DNA from: Agromyces ramosus | GTDB taxonomy: Bacteria; Actinomycetota; Actinomycetes; Actinomycetales; Microbacteriaceae | Assembly (NCBI RefSeq): GCF_004216665.1 | Contig: NZ_SGWY01000001.1 | Coordinates: forward strand, 806,001 to 870,000 | Direction: 5' to 3' | DNA length: 64,000 bases | Shown here: positions 1-8,351 of the stretch, one piece after another | Layout of the letters: each line of letters opens with the position of its first letter | How positions within the stretch are numbered: the first letter of the stretch is position 1 | Position numbers and translations under genes: made by a program | Notes under the pieces: generated by a model | Told to the model about the DNA's origin: nothing | Databases searched by the model: none | What the model saw: only the letters and a program-made list of their open reading frames with translations

Positions 1-1
1 C

Positions 2-241
2 GACCTGACCCGGTATCCGGTGCAGTACCCCACCGCGTGCAGCCCCCAGGCTTGGTCCACCGGGGCGCCGCTGCTGCTCCTGCGCACGATGCTCGGACTC
101 GAGCCGACCGGCGAGCACCTGGTGGTGGATCCCGCGGTGCCGGTCGGCACCGGTCGCATCGAGCTGCTCGACATCCCGGGTCGCTGGGGACACATCGACG
201 CGTTCGGTCGGGGGCTCGTGGACGTGGGCCACGGACGATGA
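2..241 (+). CDS. Glycogen debranching enzyme (amylo-alpha-1,6-glucosidase family), C-terminal end, partial
   Basis: Open from the left edge; only the last 79 residues are present. The segment YPTACSPQAWSTGAPLLLLR is the characteristic end of the (alpha/alpha)6 catalytic domain of bacterial glycogen-debranching / GH15-like enzymes, which remove alpha-1,6 branches or act on trehalose-like glycosides in the cytoplasm. The last 35 residues form the small beta-rich tail usual in this family. The gene begins upstream of the window, so its full length and substrate cannot be judged. It stops 95 bp before the acyl-CoA dehydrogenase start. Family call is fairly safe; substrate is not. Confidence 0.75.
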   Translation, partial: DLTRYPVQYPTACSPQAWSTGAPLLLLRTMLGLEPTGEHLVVDPAVPVGTGRIELLDIPGRWGHIDAFGRGLVDVGHGR

Positions 242-335
242 CCCGACCGCGCGCACGCCGGCCGGCGACATCCAGCCGGTCATGGCCGTGTCCGCCCTGC
301 GGCGGCGTAGATTGGGCCCGAACGAGGAGGTTCGC

Positions 336-2327
336 GTGAGCGCTATCCGTGAGTCCACCGTCTCCGAGGGCGAGGTGCCCGCATCGCCGCACGTCGACGA
401 GCAGCAGTCGCGGGCCGTCGCCGAGGCCGCGCGCGAGCAGGAGTGGCGGAAGCCGAGCTTCGCCAAGGGCCTCTACCTGGGGCAGTTCGACCTCTCGCTG
501 ATCCACCCGCACCCTCGGCCGGCCGCCGAGCGACGCGAACGCGGTGAGCGCTTCATGACCGACCTCGAGGCGTTCCTGCGCACCGTCGACGGAGCGCAGA
601 TCGAACGCGAGGCGCGCATCCCCGACGAGGTCTACCAAGGCCTCGCCGAGCTCGGCTGCTTCGGCATGAAGATCCCCGTCCAGTACGGCGGCCTCGGGCT
701 CGGGCAGTACTACTACAACCACGCTCTGACGATGATCGGCACCGTGAATGCCGCCATCGTCGCGCTGCTCTCGGCGCACCAGTCGGTCGGACTGCCCGAG
801 CCGCTCGTGCTGGCGGGGACCGAGGAGCAGAAGCGCCAGTACCTGCCGCGCTGCGCGACGGGCGCCATCAGCGCCTTCCTGCTCACGGAGCCCGAGGTCG
901 GCTCCGACCCGGCGCGGCTGCGGGCGACCGCGGTGCCGAGCGAGGACGGCTCCGAGTACGTGCTCGACGGCACCAAGCTCTGGACCACGAACGGGGTCGT
1001 CGCAGAGCTGCTGGTCGTCATGGCCCGCGTGCCACGGTCACATGGGGAGGGGGCCGACGACCACCGCGGCGGCATCAGCGCCTTCATCGTCGAAGCGGAT
1101 GCCCCGGGCATCACCGTGCACCGCCGGAACGCCTTCATGGGGTTGCGCGGCCTCGAGAACGGACTGACCTCGCTGCGGAACGTGCGGGTGCCGCGGGAGA
1201 ACCTCATCGGCCAGGAGGGCGAGGGACTCAAGATCGCGCTGACCACGCTCAACGCCGGTCGCCTGGCGATCCCCGCGATCTGCGCGGGTGCCGGCAAGTG
1301 GAGCCTCAAGATCGCCCGGGAGTGGTCGAACGCACGCGTGCAGTGGGGAAAGCCGATCGGCGAGCACGCCGCCGTCGCGCACAAGGTCTCGTTCATCGCC
1401 GCGACCACGTTCGCACTGGAGGCGGTCGTCGACCTGTCGGGCGTGCTCAGCGACGAGGGCCGCAAGGACATCCGCATCGAGGCGGCGCTCGCCAAGCTGT
1501 GGGCGTCGGAGATGGGCTGGCGGATCGCCGACGAGCTCGTCCAGATCCGCGGCGGACGGGGGTTCGAGACGGCCGCGTCGCTCGCGGCTCGCGGCGAGCG
1601 GGCGGTGCCCGCCGAGCAGACGCTCCGGGACCTCCGCATCAACCGCATCTTCGAGGGTTCGAGCGAGATCATGCGGCTGCTCATCGCACGCGAGGCCGTC
1701 GATGCGCACCTGAAGGCGGCGGGCGACCTGATCGACCCGCACCAGGACCTCGCCGGCAAGCTCAAGGCCGCCGTCTCGGCCAGTGGCTTCTACGCCCGCT
1801 GGTTGCCGCAACTCGTCGCCGGCAAGGGCGACCTGCCCACGGCGTTCGACGAGTTCGGCGCACTCGCGCCGCACCTGCGCTACGTCGAGCGCACGAGTCG
1901 CAAGCTCGCGCGCGAGACCTTCTACGGCATGGCCCGGTGGCAGGGCGGGCTCGAGCGCAAGCAGGGCTTCCTCGCCCGCGTCGTCGACATCGGCGCCGAG
2001 CTGTTCGCGGTGTCGGCCTCGTGCGTGCGCGCGGCGATGATCGCCGCCGACACGCCGGAGCAGGGCAAGGCCGCGTTCCAGCTCGCCGCCACGTTCGCCG
2101 AGCAGTCGCGACACCGCACCGAGCGACTCCTCGACGAGCTCTGGCGCAACACGGATGCCGCGGACGAACGCCTCGCCGACCGCGTGCTCGACGGCCGCTA
2201 CACGTGGCTCGAGGAGGGCATCATCGACGTGAGCGAGGGCACCGGTCCGTGGATCACCGAGGAGATTCCCGCCGACGCCGCGGAGAACGTCGCGCGACGC
2301 GTCATGCGGCCGACGACGGAGACGTAA
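336..2327 (+). CDS. Acyl-CoA dehydrogenase family protein
   Basis: FAD-dependent alpha,beta-dehydrogenation of acyl-CoA thioesters, the first step of beta-oxidation. The 663-residue protein is longer than the usual 380-400 residues: an N-terminal extension of about 60 residues, then the acyl-CoA dehydrogenase core, then an extra C-terminal helical region of about 180 residues, as in the long actinobacterial FadE and VLCAD/ACAD9-like enzymes. The flavin-site signature LLTEPEVGSDP lies near residue 185, QIRGGRGFE near 403, and the probable catalytic base is Glu440 in IFEGSSEIM. The GTG at 336 is chosen because GAGGAGG ends 5 bases before it; an in-frame ATG at 282 lacks such a site. The gene stands alone; chain-length preference is not deducible. 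Confidence 0.9.
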   Translation: MSAIRESTVSEGEVPASPHVDEQQSRAVAEAAREQEWRKPSFAKGLYLGQFDLSLIHPHPRPAAERRERGERFMTDLEAFLRTVDGAQIEREARIPDEVYQGLAELGCFGMKIPVQYGGLGLGQYYYNHALTMIGTVNAAIVALLSAHQSVGLPEPLVLAGTEEQKRQYLPRCATGAISAFLLTEPEVGSDPARLRATAVPSEDGSEYVLDGTKLWTTNGVVAELLVVMARVPRSHGEGADDHRGGISAFIVEADAPGITVHRRNAFMGLRGLENGLTSLRNVRVPRENLIGQEGEGLKIALTTLNAGRLAIPAICAGAGKWSLKIAREWSNARVQWGKPIGEHAAVAHKVSFIAATTFALEAVVDLSGVLSDEGRKDIRIEAALAKLWASEMGWRIADELVQIRGGRGFETAASLAARGERAVPAEQTLRDLRINRIFEGSSEIMRLLIAREAVDAHLKAAGDLIDPHQDLAGKLKAAVSASGFYARWLPQLVAGKGDLPTAFDEFGALAPHLRYVERTSRKLARETFYGMARWQGGLERKQGFLARVVDIGAELFAVSASCVRAAMIAADTPEQGKAAFQLAATFAEQSRHRTERLLDELWRNTDAADERLADRVLDGRYTWLEEGIIDVSEGTGPWITEEIPADAAENVARRVMRPTTET

Positions 2328-2354
2328 GCTCGCCGTCGTCTTCCCGAGGCGCCC

Positions 2355-2807
2355 TCAGCGGCCGGGCTGCTGCGAGTCGATGAGATCGGCGTACTGCGGG
2401 TTGCCCCGCATGAACGCTGCGACGACCGGGCACAGCACGGTGACCGTGCGGCCTCGTTCGCGGATGTCGTCGAGCGCGTCGGCGATGAGATCCGTGGCGA
2501 TGCCGCGTCCGCGGAACTCGGGGACGACGGTGGTCGTGAGCACCACTACCCGGCCGTCCTCCTCGTCGTATCGGAGGTTCGCCACCTCCAGGCCGTCGAT
2601 CGTGGCGGCGTAGACGCCTCGGTCATCGAGGCGGTGCACCTCGATCTCCGACTCGGCATCCGCCGACGGCCGGTCGACCGCGCGAAGCGCGTCGGCCGTC
2701 ACCTCGTCGACGAGCGCCGCGTTGCCCTCATCGAGGAATCCGGTGCCGTCGGGATACCCGGCGCGGTCGGGATACTCGATCGGTGCGGCATCATCCCCTG
2801 TGCTCAT
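2355..2807 (-). CDS. GNAT family N-acetyltransferase
   Basis: A 150-residue protein. Residues 50-145 carry the GNAT fold; the acetyl-CoA pyrophosphate loop reads VPEFRGRGIATDLIADAL, matching the Q/R-x-x-G-x-G/A signature. The C-terminal MRGNPQYADLI resembles the small YidJ-type GNAT_acetyltran group (PF14542) that ends in a conserved NP-x-Y segment. The ATG at 2807 follows AGGAGG by 7 bases; an open frame continues upstream without a better start. Faces the thioesterase gene across a 229-bp divergent promoter region. Substrate unknown. Confidence 0.85.
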   Translation of the reverse strand: MSTGDDAAPIEYPDRAGYPDGTGFLDEGNAALVDEVTADALRAVDRPSADAESEIEVHRLDDRGVYAATIDGLEVANLRYDEEDGRVVVLTTTVVPEFRGRGIATDLIADALDDIRERGRTVTVLCPVVAAFMRGNPQYADLIDSQQPGR

Positions 2808-3035
2808 CGAAACCCCTCCTCCGGCTGCGACCGAGCTGACCCGGCCGTCCTGACGCGGCTGCGCTGACGCGGCCGTCCTGATGCGACCGAGTCTGCCATG
2901 AGCGTCGACCGGGCACACGTTGATGTCGTGACGACCGTGCCGCATCGGCGTAGCGTGTTCCGCGACGCGGTCGAGCGAGCATCCGGCACCGATGACGGAC
3001 CCCGCGAGCCGCACCGACGGGAGCGAGGAGCGAGG

Positions 3036-3458
3036 ATGACGAGCAGGCCGGTCGTCTACGAGACCACGCACCGCATCGCCTTCTCCGAGCTCGATCCGTT
3101 CCAGCACGTGAGCACCGGCAACTACGCCCGGTACTTCACCGACCACCGCATGGAGGGGCTGGCGAAGTACGCCGGCTGGGACCTCCCCACGCTCGGCACG
3201 CTCGGCTTCATGACGTGGATCCGGCGCATGGAGATCGACTTCATCAGGCCGGTGAACGCCGACCAGGAGATCACGATCACGTCGTTCGTGCGCGAGTTCC
3301 GCGGCCCCGACGCGATGATCGAGTGCACGATGACGGATGCCGCGGGCACCACGGTCGCGACGTGCCTCATGGTCGTGGCGCACGTCGACGCCCGCACGCG
3401 GCGGGCCACCGACTGGCCCGCCGAGCACGCGGCGCTGTTCTTCGAGCCCGAGGACTGA
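3036..3458 (+). CDS. Hotdog-fold acyl-CoA thioesterase
   Basis: A 140-residue protein of the 4-hydroxybenzoyl-CoA thioesterase (4HBT/YbgC) family. The N-terminal ELDPFQHVSTGNYARYFTDHRM contains the family's D-x-x-x-H-V-x-x-x-x-Y active-site helix start; the Asp is the usual catalytic carboxylate. The start at 3036 is preceded by GAGGAGCGAGG. A TAGCGT -10-like box at about 2952 would give a leader of roughly 75 bases. Convergent with the DHFR-like gene 22 bp away. Substrate unknown. Confidence 0.85.
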   Translation: MTSRPVVYETTHRIAFSELDPFQHVSTGNYARYFTDHRMEGLAKYAGWDLPTLGTLGFMTWIRRMEIDFIRPVNADQEITITSFVREFRGPDAMIECTMTDAAGTTVATCLMVVAHVDARTRRATDWPAEHAALFFEPED

Positions 3459-3479
3459 CCGAGCACCGGGCCCGGCTCG

Positions 3480-4013
3480 CTACACCGGCGCGTACCTCGC
3501 GGCGATGATGCCCGAATCGGTGGTCTGCACGTCGAGCAGGCGCAGCCCCACCGGGTGCGGCGTCCGCAGCCGGTCCTCGGCGTTGCCGACCAGGAACGGA
3601 TGGATGCCGGCGTGGATCTCGTCGACGAGGCCGGCGTCGACGAGCGTGGCGGCGAGCCCGCCGTACCCGTGCGAGACGATCGACTCGTAGCGGTCGCGGA
3701 GGCCGCGCACGTAATCGGCCACGTCGCCCTCGATGAGGGTCGCGTTCCAGTCGAGCGGGCCCGTCAGCGTCGTCGAGGCGACGTACTTCGGCAGCGCGTT
3801 GTAGTGGTCGGCGAAGCCGCGGTCATCCGTCTGCGCCGGCCAGTACTCGCGGAAGAACTCGTAGCTCTCCCGGCCGAGCAGCACGGCATCGGCACCGAAG
3901 ACGAGCTCGTCGGAGGCCCGCTGCAGCCCCGGATCGTTCTCGTCGAACCAGTGCTCCATCTGGTCGAACACCCCGTCGAGCGTCATCTCGAATGAGATCG
4001 TCACTTTGCCCAT
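3480..4013 (-). CDS. Dihydrofolate reductase family protein (RibD C-terminal-like)
   Basis: 177 residues, about the length of a lone RibD_C/DHFR-like domain. It starts with the family's beta strand and MTLDGVFDQMEHW segment, then VLLGRESYEFFREYWP (the G-R-x-T/S-Y-E motif contacting nucleotide), and ends with SHGYGGLAATLVDAGLVDEIHAGIHP, the NADPH-binding glycine loop plus the LVDE-x-x-x-x-x-x-P segment. These proteins are NADPH-dependent reductases of unknown substrate, not folate enzymes. ATG 4013 has GGAGGAGG 9 bases upstream. Single gene. Confidence 0.85.
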   Translation of the reverse strand: MGKVTISFEMTLDGVFDQMEHWFDENDPGLQRASDELVFGADAVLLGRESYEFFREYWPAQTDDRGFADHYNALPKYVASTTLTGPLDWNATLIEGDVADYVRGLRDRYESIVSHGYGGLAATLVDAGLVDEIHAGIHPFLVGNAEDRLRTPHPVGLRLLDVQTTDSGIIAARYAPV

Positions 4014-4059
4014 GCGCCCCAGCCTCCTCCGTTCCATTCCGGATGTCACGGGGTGCCGC

Positions 4060-4914
4060 TCAGCGACGCACGACGGCCGCCACCACGGCATCCCACGCCG
4101 ACGGGGGCAGCTCATGCCCTCCGCCCGGGAGTGTCACCAGCCGCGCCCCGGGGATGTCGCGTGCCAGCGCCTCCCCGTTCCCGAGCGGGAAGGCCGGGTC
4201 CGCCGTTCCGTGCACCACGGTGGTCGGAACGCCGATCTCGCCGAGCCGCTCCCGCCACCGCGGAGCATCCTCGAACACGTCCGCCCCGCCCTCGTCGCGG
4301 TGCATCCCGGGCGACCGGCGCACCGTGTCCGCCCAGATCGCGCGGTCGTGCACCTCGTCGAACTCGTCGCCCGCGTAGTCGCGGTCGACCTCGACGTGGT
4401 ACTCGATGACGGCGCCGGGGTCGCTCCAGTCGGGCTCGGGCAGCGGGTTCGCCCACACCTCCTGCATGCGGGCGGTCGCACCGGGCAGGTCGGCGTCGGC
4501 CTCGAACATCGTCGGACTGGTCGACACGAGGGTGAGCCCGCGCACCCGGTCGGGGTGGTCGAGCGCGGCGAGCTGCGCGACCCATCCGCCCGCCGAGAAG
4601 CCGACCCAATGCGCATCCGCGCCGACGGCGTCGAGCACCGCGAGCGCGTCGTCGACCGCCACCGACAGCCCGTCGCGCCGGGTCCCGGGCGGCCCGAGCG
4701 TCGTCTCCCCCATGCCGCGCTGGTCGTAGCGCACCACGCAGAACCCGTGGTCCGCGATCAGGTCGCAGAACTCGGGTCGCCACCAGTCCATGGACGACTC
4801 GCCGCCGGCGACGAGCAGGACGACCGGATGCTCCGCCGCACCGATGACCTCGGCCGCGATCTCGGCACCGTCGGGCCGCGCCACCCGCAGCGATCGAACC
4901 TCAGCTGGAGGCAT
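4060..4914 (-). CDS. Alpha/beta hydrolase
   Basis: 284 residues with the classic order: LLVAGGESSMDWW oxyanion region (residues 33-45), RYDQRGMGET strand-turn (62-71), nucleophile elbow GFSAGG with Ser107, acid strand TTVVHGTADPAFP and a C-terminal PGGGHELP with the catalytic His. A cap domain of about 70 residues sits between. The start overlaps the 3' end of the AlkZ-like gene by 14 bp, so the two are probably co-translated. The Shine-Dalgarno is only a loose G-rich run. Substrate unknown. Confidence 0.88.
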   Translation of the reverse strand: MPPAEVRSLRVARPDGAEIAAEVIGAAEHPVVLLVAGGESSMDWWRPEFCDLIADHGFCVVRYDQRGMGETTLGPPGTRRDGLSVAVDDALAVLDAVGADAHWVGFSAGGWVAQLAALDHPDRVRGLTLVSTSPTMFEADADLPGATARMQEVWANPLPEPDWSDPGAVIEYHVEVDRDYAGDEFDEVHDRAIWADTVRRSPGMHRDEGGADVFEDAPRWRERLGEIGVPTTVVHGTADPAFPLGNGEALARDIPGARLVTLPGGGHELPPSAWDAVVAAVVRR

Positions 4915-6001
4915 CCGCACCCCGCCCGTCTCGACCAGCCGGGTCGAGCTCGACGTTCGCCTCGAGGCCGAGGTACTCGGCGTACCGCGCCGCGGCATCC
5001 TGAACGGCCTCGAGCTCGTGCGTGCGCAGCGCCCGGTGCGGCCGGATCGAGAAGGTGACCGCCTTCGTCGTGACCGTGCGCTTCATCGCGGCGACCAGCT
5101 GGCCCTCGACGAGCGCCATCCCGATCGCGGTCTCCCGCATCCGCGGCACCGAGCCCTCCGCGTCGATCACCCAGCGCGAGTCCTGGTACCCGCGGTACAT
5201 CTCGTCGAGCACCTGCAGCAGGTGGCCGGCGGGCGACGCGGATGCCGGGGCGTCGCCGGGCGCGTGCCGGAACGTGCGCCCGTCGTGCTCGAACGACGCG
5301 AGGCGGTCACCGGCGGCGGCGATGCCGCGACGCACGTCGGTCACGGTGAGGGTCGCCCAGTAGGCGAGGTCGCGCTCCGTGGCCGGTCCGTGGCCGGTGA
5401 AGTAGCGCAGGGCGAGTTCGGCGAGTGCGTCGTCCCGGTCGAGGCGCCTCGGCGCGGGCACGCGATCGGCGAAGAGCGCGTACGTGTGCTCGCCGTCGCG
5501 CGGGATGCCGCTGCACACGCGGCCGAGCACCTCGAGCCGCCCGAGCAGCAGCATGAGCTGCTGGCCGGTGAGGTCCTCGCCCCGGTCGGCAAGGGCCGCG
5601 GCGAGGTCGGAGCGGGTGCGATCGGATGCCTCGTCGAGCAGCGCCTCGACGGTGTCTCCGAGCGCATCCACCCGGTCGCCCAGCGGCCGCAGCTGCTGCT
5701 CGAACACCGGCATGACCCGCGGTGCGGTCAGCTCCTGCAGCCACTGCGCGTCGTCGGCGTGCACGTAGTGCCACGTCGAGCGCAGCACGTGGATCCGCAG
5801 GACGCTCCCGCCGGCGAGCGCACCGGCCAGGTCGTCCTGGCGGGGCGACCTCGTGCGGGTCGCGACCGCCCAGGCCGACTGCGACGGGTTCTCGGCCTGC
5901 ACGGCCAGCAAGGACCTCACCACGTCGTCGGCGTCGTCGACCGGTGCGGCCAGCAGCTGCGAACGCAGCCGCCACCGGGCGATGTCGTGGTCGGTGATCA
6001 C
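4901..6001 (-). CDS. Winged-helix DNA-binding protein, AlkZ/YcaQ-like (HTH_42)
   Basis: 366 residues of the HTH_42 (PF06224) family, tandem winged helices that include the DNA glycosylases AlkZ and YcaQ, which excise alkylated bases or unhook interstrand crosslinks. The N-terminal ARWRLRSQLL plus SLLAVQAENPSQSAWAVATR is the family signature; HVLRSTWHYVH follows near residue 70. In AlkZ the catalytic motif is Q-x-Q (Q-x-D in YcaQ); here the equivalent reads Q35-A-E37. Many actinobacterial relatives have no tested activity. The gene is upstream of, and overlaps, an alpha/beta hydrolase gene. Repair function is an inference. Confidence 0.8.
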   Translation of the reverse strand: MITDHDIARWRLRSQLLAAPVDDADDVVRSLLAVQAENPSQSAWAVATRTRSPRQDDLAGALAGGSVLRIHVLRSTWHYVHADDAQWLQELTAPRVMPVFEQQLRPLGDRVDALGDTVEALLDEASDRTRSDLAAALADRGEDLTGQQLMLLLGRLEVLGRVCSGIPRDGEHTYALFADRVPAPRRLDRDDALAELALRYFTGHGPATERDLAYWATLTVTDVRRGIAAAGDRLASFEHDGRTFRHAPGDAPASASPAGHLLQVLDEMYRGYQDSRWVIDAEGSVPRMRETAIGMALVEGQLVAAMKRTVTTKAVTFSIRPHRALRTHELEAVQDAAARYAEYLGLEANVELDPAGRDGRGADASS

Positions 6002-6080
6002 ACCAGCAGCGTATGGGCGACGCGGTCGGCCGCCAAGGGACGAACGGCGACGCCGTCGATCGGACGCGCCGGCGCGGAGC

Positions 6081-6563
6081 CTAGATCGACGCCGGCTCCA
6101 GGTGCGGCGCGCCGTGGCTCAGCACCTTGACCACGAGGTTGTGCCGTCGCAGGGTGCGGATCGTGCGCGCGACCTCGTCAGCGGTGCTGCCGAGGGCGCG
6201 TTCGTTCGCGACCACCAGCACGTCGCCCGCCTGCAACGTCTCGAACAGCAGGCCGAACCGCTGCTCCCATGTCATCGTGCCCTCGGGGGCCGGGTGCTTG
6301 AAGTCGAGGATGGAGACGCCGAAGCGAGCCAGGTCGTTCCGCTGCTCGACGACCGACGGCATGTCGTCGCGGGCGACGACGAGCCCGACCAGTCGTGAAC
6401 CCTCGGGTCGCGCCTTCCACCAGTCCCGGTTGCGCTGCAGCTCCTCGAAGCACTCGGGGCATCCCATCGCGTGGTGGCCGGGCTCGTGCGCGACGGCCGC
6501 GGTGGCCGGGGCATCCGGGCGCGTCGACCCCCTCGTCGTCGAATCGGTCGTCGGCTCACCCAT
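6081..6563 (-). CDS. Resolvase-fold protein lacking catalytic residues
   Basis: 160 residues. Residues 57-152 align with the N-terminal catalytic domain of serine recombinases: GDVLVVANERALGSTADEVA corresponds to the GD-x-LVV-x-x-x-DRLGRS-x-x-D block. The active-site region GY-x-RVST is replaced by GLVVARD (60-66), so the nucleophilic Ser is absent, and the second Arg of DRLGRS is replaced (ALGS). There is no C-terminal HTH. The N-terminal 56 residues are low-complexity with one C35-x-x-C38 pair. ATG 6563 has AAGGAG 6 bases upstream. Probably not a recombinase; function unknown. Confidence 0.65.
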   Translation of the reverse strand: MGEPTTDSTTRGSTRPDAPATAAVAHEPGHHAMGCPECFEELQRNRDWWKARPEGSRLVGLVVARDDMPSVVEQRNDLARFGVSILDFKHPAPEGTMTWEQRFGLLFETLQAGDVLVVANERALGSTADEVARTIRTLRRHNLVVKVLSHGAPHLEPASI

Positions 6564-6675
6564 GTCGGCTCCTTCGGTTCGCCATCCATTCTCTCGCGAC
6601 GCGCGGCATGGTGGCGGGAATACATGCTCAGTCATGTTGTTTACCCTCTCGAACGACCGCAGAAAGGCGGACACC

Positions 6676-7863
6676 ATGCAGTTCGGCATCTTCAGCGTCG
6701 GCGACATCGCCCCCGATCCCACTACCGGCTACACGCAGAGCGAGGCGGAGCGCATCAGCAACCTCGTGCGCATCGCGCAGCGCGCGGACGAGGTCGGGCT
6801 CGACGTCTTCGCGCTCGGCGAGCACCACAATCCCCCGTTCGTCCCGTCGTCGCCGCCGACCCTGCTCGCGCACATCGCGGCGCTCACGAAGCGGATCATC
6901 CTGAGCACCTCGGTCACGCTCATCACGACGAACGACCCGGTGAAGCTCGCCGAGGACTACGCCATGCTCCAGCACGTCGCGAAGGGACGACTCGACCTCA
7001 TGGTGGGTCGCGGGAACACCGTGCCGGTGTATCCGTGGTTCGGCAAGGACATCCGACAGGGCGTCGCGCTCGCGCTGGAGAACTACAACCTCCTGCACCG
7101 CCTCTGGCGTGAGGACGTCGTCGACTGGGAGGGCAGCTTCCGCACGCCGCTGCAGGGCTTCACCTCCACGCCGCGCCCGCTCGACGACGTGCCGCCGTTC
7201 GTGTGGCACGGCTCCATCCGCACGCCCGAGATCGCCGAGCAGGCCGCGTACTACGGCAACGGATACTTCGCGAACAACGTGCTCGCGCCCAACTTCCACT
7301 TCAAGCCGCTCGTCGACTTCTACCGCGACCGGTTCGAGCACTACGGCCACGGCCGCAGGGAGGACGCCATCGTCGGCCTCGGCGGGCAGGCGTTCATCGC
7401 GAAGCGCTCGCAGGACGCCGTCGCCGCGTTCCGGCCGTACTTCGAGGAGTACCCGATCTTCAGGGGCAGCTCGCTCGACGACTACATGGCGCGCACGCCG
7501 TTGAGCGTCGGCAGCCCGCAGGAGGTCATCGACAAGACCCTCACGTTCCAGGAGGGGTTCGGCGACTACCAGCGGCAGCTGTTCTCGCTCGACGGCCTGG
7601 CGCTGCCCGTCGAGGTGGCGCTCGAGCAGGTCGAGCTGCTCGGCACCGAGGTGGTGCCGGTGCTCCGCGCGGAGATGGCGGCGCGACGCGCGCCCGGCGT
7701 TCCGGATGCCCCGACGCACGCGAGCCTCGTCACCGCGAAGTACGGCGATGCCGATCCCCGGCAGCCGCGTCCGAACCCGAACCGCGGCGACAACCTCTCG
7801 GGCGCGTCCCCCTACCAGGACAGCGACCCCGACTCCCCCGCTCGCTTCCCGCTGGCGGCGTGA
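6676..7863 (+). CDS. LLM-class flavin monooxygenase, CE1758 family
   Basis: 395-residue luciferase-like TIM-barrel FMN-dependent monooxygenase. It begins MQFGIFSVGDIAPDP and carries the family GEHHN motif near residue 49, then STSVTLITTNDP and VGRGN. It matches the CE1758-type FMN-dependent luciferase-like monooxygenases of Actinobacteria, which are encoded with a CE1759-type FMN reductase, as here. The last 50 residues are Pro/Asp-rich and probably disordered. AGAAAGG precedes ATG 6676. First gene of a three-gene operon with 4-bp GTGA overlaps to the MarR and reductase genes. Substrate unknown. Confidence 0.9.
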   Translation: MQFGIFSVGDIAPDPTTGYTQSEAERISNLVRIAQRADEVGLDVFALGEHHNPPFVPSSPPTLLAHIAALTKRIILSTSVTLITTNDPVKLAEDYAMLQHVAKGRLDLMVGRGNTVPVYPWFGKDIRQGVALALENYNLLHRLWREDVVDWEGSFRTPLQGFTSTPRPLDDVPPFVWHGSIRTPEIAEQAAYYGNGYFANNVLAPNFHFKPLVDFYRDRFEHYGHGRREDAIVGLGGQAFIAKRSQDAVAAFRPYFEEYPIFRGSSLDDYMARTPLSVGSPQEVIDKTLTFQEGFGDYQRQLFSLDGLALPVEVALEQVELLGTEVVPVLRAEMAARRAPGVPDAPTHASLVTAKYGDADPRQPRPNPNRGDNLSGASPYQDSDPDSPARFPLAA

Positions 7864-8351
7864 CCGCCGTGCACGAGCTGAGACTGGCGAACGAGGCCTG
7901 GGAGGCCTACTACCGTGCCCAGGCCACGATCGCCCGCGAGCTCACCGACGCCGACATCTGGGAGGGCCTCCTGACGCGGGAGTATGCCGTGCTCTTCGCC
8001 CTCTCGACGGAGCCCGACGGGCTGCGGATCACCGAGCTGGGCGACGACGTGCTCATCACCCAGCCCGGGATGTCCCGCCTCATCGTGCGGCTCGAGGCCC
8101 GTGGCCTCGTGGAACGGGTCGACGATGCGGCCGACGGCCGGGCGCGCCGCATCCGCCTCACGCCCGACGGCCTCGCAGCCCAGCGTCGCGTCGGCGCGGC
8201 GGTCGCCCGCCACGTCGCCGACGCCCTCGGCCGCGCGCTGGATCACGACCAGATCGTGATGCTCCGCGACCTCAGCCTCGCCGTCCTCTCCGGCGCTTCC
8301 GGCCTCGCGGCGGAAGTGCAGCAACGCGCCATGCAAAGGACCATCACGTGA
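7860..8351 (+). CDS. MarR family transcriptional regulator
   Basis: 163 residues. The winged helix spans about residues 38-105, with recognition-helix region ITQPGMSRLIVRLEARGLVER and wing DDAADGRARRIRLTPDG, typical of MarR. The GTG at 7860 overlaps the monooxygenase stop (GTGA); an alternative GTG lies at 7869. Lying inside the monooxygenase-reductase operon, it probably regulates that operon in response to a small phenolic or electrophilic ligand; that is inference from family behaviour. Its own stop overlaps the next start in the same way. Confidence 0.88.
   Translation: MTAVHELRLANEAWEAYYRAQATIARELTDADIWEGLLTREYAVLFALSTEPDGLRITELGDDVLITQPGMSRLIVRLEARGLVERVDDAADGRARRIRLTPDGLAAQRRVGAAVARHVADALGRALDHDQIVMLRDLSLAVLSGASGLAAEVQQRAMQRTIT

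Noticed and set aside
3460-3479. A hairpin terminator between the thioesterase and DHFR-like genes.
   Set aside because: The GC-rich sequence pairs only with a bulge and leaves no room for a loop, so I did not call it.
4132-4158. TGTCACC-N16-TGTC on the plus strand, resembling the ECF41 promoter.
   Set aside because: It lies inside an alpha/beta hydrolase gene on the opposite strand, has a mismatch at a conserved -35 base, and no plus-strand gene follows. It shows that chance matches occur, so position upstream of a gene was required for the reported sites.
6081-6563. A mobile element or invertible segment, suggested by the resolvase-like domain.
   Set aside because: Catalytic Ser is missing, there is no DNA-binding domain, and I see no flanking inverted or direct repeats.
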